From Proteobacteria bacterium UBA964 (lineage in GTDB: Bacteria > Pseudomonadota > Gammaproteobacteria > Steroidobacterales > Steroidobacteraceae), in assembly GCA_002292945.1 (NCBI GenBank), contig DBCG01000129.1, positions 7,786 to 14,316 on the forward strand: DNA of 6,531 bases, in the 5' to 3' direction. The translations under genes were made by a program, and so were the position numbers. The notes beneath the pieces are model-generated. The model was not told where the DNA came from, did no database searches, and saw only the letters and a list, made by a program, of their open reading frames with translations. This document shows, in pieces, positions 1-4,645 of this stretch; position 1 is the stretch's first letter; each line of letters starts with the position of its first letter.

Positions 1-1184
1 TTGCAGAGGTCCGCGGCGCGCGCGACGAGCGCGCCATCCGCACCCAGTTGCGGCGCGAGCGTCGCAGCCAGCGCGCCGACGCGGCGGACCTTGTCGCCGA
101 TCGAGCCGAGCTTGGCTTGGAAGGTGACGGCATCGAGACCCGCACGGGACTCGGCGAGCGGCTTGCGCCGGTCCTGCGCCTGGAAGAACGCCGCATCGGA
201 GAGGCGCGGGCGCACCACGCGCTCGTTGCCCTCGCGCACGCGCAGGGGTTCGCGGCTTTCGATGTTGCTCACCGTGATGAAGCGCGGCAGCAGTGCGCCT
301 TGGTCGTCCTCGACCGCGAAGTAGCGTTGGTGTTCCTGCAGGGTGCAGAGCAGCACCTCGCGAGGCAGCGCGAGGAAGTGCTCCTCGAAGCGGCCCTCGA
401 TCGCCACCGGCCACTCGACCAGCGCGGTGACCTCATCGAGCAGCGCGTCGTCCATCACCGCACGGCCACCGAGCGCCGTGGCGCGGGCGGTGACGGCCTC
501 GCGGATGCGCGCGCGGCGTTCCGCGAAATCGGCGATGACGAAGCCCTGCTCGCGCAGCACTTGGGCATAGTCGGAAGGCGCGGGGACCACGAGCGCCTGC
601 GGCGCATGGAAGCGGTGGCCGCGGGTCGTCGCGCCGGCGTCGGTGTCGAGCAGGCGCGCGGGCAGCACCGCATCGCCCAAGCGCATCAGCACCCAGTGCA
701 CGGGACGCACGAACTCGGCCTCGCTCGCGCCCCAGCGCATGCGCTTCGGGATCGGCAACGCATCGAGCGCGGCTTGGACGATGCCGGGCAACAGCGACGC
801 GGTGGTGGCACCGGGCTTGCGGCCCTCGAAGGACAGGAACTCGCCCTTGCCCTCGGTGACGCGCCCGAGCGCTTCGAGCGCGACACCGCAGCTCTCGGCG
901 AAGGCCGTGGCCGCGCGCGTCGGTGCACCCTGCTTGTCGAAGGCGGCGTTGACCGGTGGGCCGCGACGCTTGATCTGCTGTTCGGGCTGCGTCGTCGGCA
1001 GTGCGCACACCAGCACGGCGAGCCGCCGCGGTGCTGCGTAGGACTTCACCGCGCCGTGCCCGAGACCCGCCGCAGCGAGCCCCGCGGTGATGCCCTCGGC
1101 GAGCGAGCGCTCGAGCTCCGGCAGCGCGAGCGGCGGCAGTTCTTCGGTGCCGAGCTCGAAGAGGAAATCTTGCACGGCGGTCAT
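1..1184 (-). CDS. glyS: Glycyl-tRNA synthetase beta subunit, partial (C-terminus beyond window)
   Basis: Beta subunit of the bacterial alpha2-beta2 glycyl-tRNA synthetase. With GlyQ it charges tRNA-Gly with glycine in the cytoplasm; the beta subunit mainly handles tRNA binding. Reading leftward from the ATG at 1184-1182, the frame is open to the window edge, giving 394 codons of a family usually near 690 residues. The missing part should hold the HD and anticodon-binding regions. Family hallmarks seen are the N-terminal DFLFELGTEELPP (about residues 6-18), the block TLQEHQRYFAV (about 280-290), and the conserved NIESREPL and GNERVVRPRLSDAAFF stretches just after it. The start codon shares ATGA with the glyQ stop, the usual sign of translational coupling; only a weak GGAAAAG precedes it. 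No frameshift or internal stop is visible. The identity is certain by pattern; only the end is unknown. Confidence 0.96.
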   Translation of the reverse strand, partial: MTAVQDFLFELGTEELPPLALPELERSLAEGITAGLAAAGLGHGAVKSYAAPRRLAVLVCALPTTQPEQQIKRRGPPVNAAFDKQGAPTRAATAFAESCGVALEALGRVTEGKGEFLSFEGRKPGATTASLLPGIVQAALDALPIPKRMRWGASEAEFVRPVHWVLMRLGDAVLPARLLDTDAGATTRGHRFHAPQALVVPAPSDYAQVLREQGFVIADFAERRARIREAVTARATALGGRAVMDDALLDEVTALVEWPVAIEGRFEEHFLALPREVLLCTLQEHQRYFAVEDDQGALLPRFITVSNIESREPLRVREGNERVVRPRLSDAAFFQAQDRRKPLAESRAGLDAVTFQAKLGSIGDKVRRVGALAATLAPQLGADGALVARAADLC

Positions 1185-2101
1185 GGCGTCTTTTCCGCGG
1201 CCGTTGCGACCGGTGCGGCGCCCTGCAACATCGGGAAGCCGAGCGTTTCGCGGGCGTCGTAGTAGGCCTGGGCCACGCCGCGCGCCAGCGTGCGCACGCG
1301 CAGGATGAATCTTTGACGCTCGGTGACCGAGATCGCGCGGCGTGCATCGAGCAGGTTGAAGGTATGCGAGGCCTTCAGCATCTGCTCATAGGCCGGCAGG
1401 CCGAGCTTGGCCTCGAGCAGCTTCTGGCAGATGGCCTCATGCTCGTCGAAGTGACGGAACAGCACCGCTGTGTCGGCGTGCTCGAAGTTGTACTTCGACT
1501 GCTCGACCTCGTTCTGGTGGTAGACATCACGATAGGTGATCTTGCCGCGCGGGCCATCGGTCCAGACGATGTCGTAGACGCTGTCGACGCCCTGCAGGTA
1601 CATCGCGAGGCGTTCGAGGCCGTAGGTGATCTCGCCCGTCACCGGCTTGCAGTCGATGCCGCCCACCTGTTGGAAGTAGGTGAACTGCGTGACTTCCATG
1701 CCGTTGAGCCACACCTCCCAGCCGAGACCCCAGGCGCCGAGCGTCGGCGACTCCCAGTTGTCCTCGACGAAGCGGATGTCGTGCACCAGCGGGTCGAAGC
1801 CGAGCATCTTGAGCGAGCCGATGTAGAGATCGAGGATGTCGAGCGGCGAGGGCTTCATCACCACCTGGAATTGGTAGTAGCGCTGCAGCCGGAAGGGGTT
1901 GTCGCCATAGCGGCCGTCGGTGGGCCGGCGCGAAGGCTGTACATAAGCCGCGCTCCACGGCTCCGGCCCGATCGCGCGCAGGAAGGTCGCGGTGTGGAAG
2001 GTGCCTGCGCCGACCTCCATGTCGTAGGGCTGCAGCACGACGCAGCCCTGGTCGGACCAGTACTTCTGGAGGGCGAAGATCAGCGACTGGAAGGTATGCA
2101 T
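1181..2101 (-). CDS. glyQ: Glycyl-tRNA synthetase alpha subunit
   Basis: Catalytic alpha subunit of the heterotetrameric glycyl-tRNA synthetase, which activates glycine with ATP and transfers it to tRNA-Gly together with GlyS. The protein has 306 residues, close to the roughly 300 typical of the family (about 303 in E. coli). It begins MHTFQSLIFALQKYW and contains the near-invariant blocks DMEVGAGTFH, AAYVQPSRRPTDGRYGDNP, DIRFVEDNWESPTLGAWG, GMEVTQFTYFQQVGG, GEITYGLERLAMYLQGVDSV and, near the end, FNLLDARRAISVTERQR. It is complete, with a TGA stop that overlaps the glyS ATG by 4 nt, so the two subunits are co-translated. The only Shine-Dalgarno-like bases (GGGTG) lie 2 nt from the ATG, too close to be convincing. 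Conservation from the first residues supports this start. A TATAAT element lies about 43 nt upstream. Confidence 0.98.
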   Translation of the reverse strand: MHTFQSLIFALQKYWSDQGCVVLQPYDMEVGAGTFHTATFLRAIGPEPWSAAYVQPSRRPTDGRYGDNPFRLQRYYQFQVVMKPSPLDILDLYIGSLKMLGFDPLVHDIRFVEDNWESPTLGAWGLGWEVWLNGMEVTQFTYFQQVGGIDCKPVTGEITYGLERLAMYLQGVDSVYDIVWTDGPRGKITYRDVYHQNEVEQSKYNFEHADTAVLFRHFDEHEAICQKLLEAKLGLPAYEQMLKASHTFNLLDARRAISVTERQRFILRVRTLARGVAQAYYDARETLGFPMLQGAAPVATAAEKTP

Positions 2102-2172
2102 GGCACCCGGGATGCGGCCGGATTGGCCGGAAGATCGGCGGGGATTATAGCGGAGGGGGCGTTCCGGGTGCC
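2102..2172. repeat. Perfect 9-bp inverted repeat flanking the glyQ promoter and abutting its start codon
   Basis: GGCACCCGG (2102-2110) and CCGGGTGCC (2164-2172) are exact reverse complements separated by 53 bp. In the glyQ direction the distal arm comes first, then the TATAAT, and the second arm ends directly against the glyQ ATG. A transcript starting at the TATAAT would contain only the second arm. A transcript reading through from the permease gene would contain both and could pair them over the ribosome landing site. The pairing is seen in the sequence; any regulatory role is inference. Confidence 0.5.
2144..2149 (-). promoter_or_regulatory. Candidate -10 box of the glyQS operon
   Basis: A perfect TATAAT on the minus strand stands out in an otherwise GC-rich 84-bp gap between the permease stop and the glyQ start. 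A transcript beginning about 7 nt downstream would have a leader of roughly 35 nt. The hexamer at the standard 17-nt distance (GGCACC) is a poor -35 match, so the promoter may be weak, activator-assisted or rely on the -10 alone. It suggests glyQS is transcribed separately from the upstream permease gene, although read-through is possible. Confidence 0.55.
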
Positions 2173-2185
2173 GATGCCGGGCGGT

Positions 2186-3523
2186 CTATCGCGTCGTATG
2201 GCCCGACCTCGTCGCCAGCACCGCCATGACGGTGGCCAGCGCCACCAGCCCTACGCCCAGCGCGAACAGATGGCCGGTCGCGAGCGCGGCGAGCACCGTG
2301 GTGTAGAGGATGGCCTCCAATGGCCCGATCGCGACATAGGCGACGCCGTAGTCTGCGAGCGCCTTCGAGTCGGAGCGCTTGTCGACGATGCGCAGCAGCG
2401 CGACACCGAAGGCGATGGTCGCGGTGTTCCAGCCGTAAGTGAAGATGCCGGCCTCGAACCAGCGCTCACCGAACACCCGCGGCGCGACGATCAGCAGCCA
2501 GCTCACACAGAGCGCGAGACCGAGCAGTGCGAACACGATGAGGGGCACGGCGTGGGTCAGCACGATCTGTACGTTGATCGAGGCGATGCCGAACGCCACC
2601 AGATAATCCGATGCCAGCGAGCCGATGCTGCCGATGGTCTTGCCATCGACATACTGACCGACCTTCGCGAGATCGAGCGCGGCTTGGACGGACCAGCCGA
2701 TCACCATCGCGATCACGAACGCGGGCAGCACGAACTTCGGCGGCAGCAGCTCGCGGATCGTGGGCATCACGGTGACCGTCAGTCCGTACACGGCGAGGAC
2801 CAGCGCCACATGCCAGGCGAGCGGCTCGAGCGCGATGCTGTTGACCGTGGCGCGTCCGGTCGAGGCCTGGAACATCGGCGGCAGGAAGGACGACTGCTCG
2901 GGTGCCGTCTGCGCGCCGTCCGTGGTGCCGGCCGTGACCTCGCGCTCGATCCAGCCGCGGCGGCGCGCGATGTTCACCAGCACCAGTCCGCCGAACACCG
3001 CGCAGAGGATGCCGAGCGTGGCGAAGGTGAAGCCGATGCTGCGCGCGGCCTCCCACTGCGGCATGGCATCGGCGTAGGCGGCCGCGGTGCCGTGGCCGCC
3101 TGCGAAGCCGGCGGGCAGCATGATCATGAACTCGTCGCGCAGGTCCGTGAACACGAAGGCGAGCAGCGCCGTGCCCACACACAGCACCACGCCGTACTGC
3201 ATGAACTCCGAACCGAGGCTATAGAGGAACGAAGTGCGGCTGCCACGCCAAGTCTCGCGCGTGAGTTGGGTCGGGCGATGCCCCATCAGCAGCGTCGCGA
3301 AGAGCAGCGTGATCAGGATGCCGGGATAGGTGCCGAGCAGTGCGGCGCCGTCCTCGGTGCGGCTGAAGGGCAGCAGGTCGTAGCCGCCCGGCCCGAGCGC
3401 GAGGCCGATGAGGCCGGCGATCATCGACGAGGGGATCAGGAAGCGTGAGAGCCCTGGGATACCGGCGCGCAGCAGGTGCGCGATCACCAGCAATCCGGAG
3501 ATGATGCAGAAGTCGATCAGCAT
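2186..3523 (-). CDS. Putative ESS/GltS-family (sodium:glutamate symporter-like) permease
   Basis: Polytopic inner-membrane protein of 445 residues with about ten to twelve hydrophobic segments. The best family match is the glutamate:Na+ symporter (ESS/GltS) family, based on the loop GFAGGHGTAAAYADAMP (about 139-155), which resembles the GGHGTGAAW signature of GltS. A second glycine-rich candidate re-entrant loop lies near 362-378 (FTYGWNTATIAFG), at the place expected for the inverted second half. It differs from E. coli GltS in that loop, in a hydrophilic, Thr/Gln-rich central linker (about 187-230), and in length (GltS is about 401). The start chosen is ATG 3523-3521, giving the hydrophobic N-terminus MLIDFCIISGLLVIAHLL; GAGG lies 5 nt upstream. 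An in-frame ATG at 3616 would add 31 polar residues lying inside the regulator gene and is unlikely. The start overlaps the regulator stop (ATGCTGA), so the two genes are probably translationally coupled. The substrate is unknown: glutamate, or given the context, a methylated amine or amino acid. Confidence 0.8.
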   Translation of the reverse strand: MLIDFCIISGLLVIAHLLRAGIPGLSRFLIPSSMIAGLIGLALGPGGYDLLPFSRTEDGAALLGTYPGILITLLFATLLMGHRPTQLTRETWRGSRTSFLYSLGSEFMQYGVVLCVGTALLAFVFTDLRDEFMIMLPAGFAGGHGTAAAYADAMPQWEAARSIGFTFATLGILCAVFGGLVLVNIARRRGWIEREVTAGTTDGAQTAPEQSSFLPPMFQASTGRATVNSIALEPLAWHVALVLAVYGLTVTVMPTIRELLPPKFVLPAFVIAMVIGWSVQAALDLAKVGQYVDGKTIGSIGSLASDYLVAFGIASINVQIVLTHAVPLIVFALLGLALCVSWLLIVAPRVFGERWFEAGIFTYGWNTATIAFGVALLRIVDKRSDSKALADYGVAYVAIGPLEAILYTTVLAALATGHLFALGVGLVALATVMAVLATRSGHTTR

Positions 3524-4545
3524 GCGTCCCTCGCATTGGTCCGTTCCTGCGTCGGAGGCAAGCCGAACGATTTTTTGTAGGCGTTGCTGAAGTGGGCGGT
3601 GGATCCGAAGCCGCACTCGACCGCCACTTCACGGATCGGCAGCAGCGTCTGACGCAGCAGGGTGCGTGCACGTTCCAGACGGCGCTTGAGGTAGAACATC
3701 GACGGCCCGATGTCCATCTGTTCCTTGAAGAGCCGTTCGATCTGTCGGGTCGAGATGCCGACCTTGATGGCGATCTCGCACAGCGGAACCGGCTCGTCTA
3801 GGGTCGACTCCATCATCTCGATGATCTGGGCGAGGCGAGGGCTCGCCACGGCGTAGCGGTTCTGGATCGCTGCGCGCTGCGCTTCTTCTTCGTCGCGGAT
3901 GCGCGGATAGATGAACTGCTCCGCGACGTCCTGCGCGAGCTGTTTGCCGAAGGTCTCGCGCACGAGATGCAGCATCATGTCGAGCGCGGCTGTCCCGCCG
4001 CAGCAGGTGAAGACGTCACGATCGAAGATGAAGAGTTCGTGCGAGGTCTGCAGCGAGGGGTATCGCTTGCGGAACAGTTCGTCGTATTCCCAGTGCACGG
4101 TGGCGCGTCGGCCGTTCAGCAGGCCCGCCTCGGCGAGCACGAAGGTGCCGCAGCTGATCGCGCCGATGACCGCGCCGTGGTGGGCGAGGCGCCGCAACTG
4201 ATGGTGGATCTTGTGCTGCCGTCCGAACTGCAGCGGTTCGAGACCGACGCAGACGACGACGAGGTCGATGTCGTGCAAGGCGTCGAGCGTCGCTTGCACC
4301 TCGACCGGGATGCCGTTGCTCGCCATCACGGGGCGGCCATCGACGGAGGCCAACAGCCACTCGAAGAGCGGCCTCTCGCTGAGACGGTTCGCGACCCGCA
4401 GCGGATCGAGCGCGGCGGCGAAGGCCAGCATCGGGAACTGCGGCGCAAGGACGAAAGCGATGCGGATGGGCGTGCTGGTGCTGCCGCGCCGGGCAAGCCG
4501 GATGATGGCGGTCTTCGGGGGTTTTTCGCCCATCGTTGTGGACAT
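3517..4545 (-). CDS. GlxA-type transcriptional regulator (GATase1-like domain plus AraC HTH), GbdR/CdhR-like
   Basis: Cytoplasmic DNA-binding regulator of 342 residues. Residues about 27-195 form a DJ-1/PfpI (GATase1-like) sensor domain, seen in IRIAFVLAPQFPML, the elbow AISCGTFVLAEAGLLNGRR with Cys132, TVHWEY, and the closing FTCCGGTAALDMMLHLV. Residues about 238-335 form an AraC-type domain with two helix-turn-helix units: LCEIAIKVGISTRQIERLFKE (255-275) and IREVAVECGFGSTAHFSNAYKKSFGLPP (304-331). This architecture matches GbdR, CdhR and ArgR of Pseudomonas, which activate betaine/dimethylglycine, carnitine and arginine catabolic genes. The divergent dimethylglycine/sarcosine dehydrogenase homologue supports a role in N-methyl amine use. 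The first 26 residues are polar and basic. The start at ATG 4545-4543 has no clear Shine-Dalgarno site; a second ATG (4533-4531) is an alternative. The effector ligand cannot be read from sequence; the Cys elbow is not known to be catalytic in this group. Confidence 0.92.
   Translation of the reverse strand: MSTTMGEKPPKTAIIRLARRGSTSTPIRIAFVLAPQFPMLAFAAALDPLRVANRLSERPLFEWLLASVDGRPVMASNGIPVEVQATLDALHDIDLVVVCVGLEPLQFGRQHKIHHQLRRLAHHGAVIGAISCGTFVLAEAGLLNGRRATVHWEYDELFRKRYPSLQTSHELFIFDRDVFTCCGGTAALDMMLHLVRETFGKQLAQDVAEQFIYPRIRDEEEAQRAAIQNRYAVASPRLAQIIEMMESTLDEPVPLCEIAIKVGISTRQIERLFKEQMDIGPSMFYLKRRLERARTLLRQTLLPIREVAVECGFGSTAHFSNAYKKSFGLPPTQERTNARDAC
3524..3534 (-). promoter_or_regulatory. Ribosome binding site of the permease, inside the regulator gene
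   Basis: Read on the minus strand, GCGAGGGACGC directly precedes ATG 3523-3521; GAGG lies 5 nt from the start. It decides in favour of the internal, hydrophobic-N-terminus start over the upstream ATG at 3616, and sits within the last codons of the regulator gene. Confidence 0.6.
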
Positions 4546-4562
4546 TGTGAGCCGAAACCCCC
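4517..4562 (-). repeat. Inverted repeat enclosing the regulator start codon
   Basis: On the minus strand GGGGGTTTCG (4562-4553) can pair with CGAAAAACCCCC (4528-4517), a 10-bp stem with a 2-nt A bulge. The 24-nt loop contains both candidate start codons of the regulator (4545-4543 and 4533-4531). It could be an mRNA hairpin that limits translation initiation or a DNA site for autoregulation. The complementarity is visible; the function is inferred. Confidence 0.45.
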
Positions 4563-4645
4563 ACCCCTCGGATGTCGAAGTATCGCATGGTCATGTCGGC
4601 TGGATGTAACTCCGTCCCGCATGGCGCGGTGACCATCTCCGGCTC
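4546..4645. promoter_or_regulatory. Divergent intergenic control region between regulator and oxidoreductase
   Basis: This gap of about 100 bp must hold promoters for both divergent genes. ATGTCG occurs at 4572-4577 and 4593-4598, 21 bp apart, and ATGT recurs at 4604, a further 11 bp on. These spacings equal about two and one helical turns, as expected for half-sites bound on one face by AraC-type proteins. CGCATGG also repeats (4584-4590 and 4618-4624), and ATGGTCA (4587-4593) is inverted as TGACCAT (4630-4636). No convincing sigma-70 -35/-10 pair is visible in either direction; the best minus-strand candidate is a TGC-GATACT extended -10-like string ending near 4578. Likely operator of the flanking regulator, by inference. 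Confidence 0.5.

Noticed and set aside
48..1262. Plus-strand open frame of 404 codons, antisense to glyS
   Set aside because: Same GC-driven shadow effect; the minus strand carries unmistakable GlyS motifs through the whole interval.
2110..2185. Possible intrinsic terminator between the permease and glyQ
   Set aside because: Short GC-rich pairings exist (for example CCGG-type stems), but no stable stem followed by a T-run is seen on the minus strand.
762..2690. Exact 19-bp direct repeat at 762-780 and 2672-2690 (glyS and permease)
   Set aside because: Both copies are coding in the same phase and encode the same short peptide VQAALD with preferred GC-rich codons; this is best explained by chance and codon bias, not a mobile or regulatory repeat.
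1313..3448. Plus-strand open frame of 711 codons, antisense to glyQ and the permease
   Set aside because: It lies wholly opposite two well-recognised genes; its translation is rich in Arg, His, Glu and Asp with no recognisable domain, as expected from the reverse strand of GC-rich coding DNA with few stops.
3524..3616. Upstream in-frame start for the permease at 3616, adding 31 residues
   Set aside because: The extension is polar, lies inside the conserved AraC HTH coding region, and the internal ATG at 3523 has a GAGG site and yields a typical hydrophobic N-terminus.
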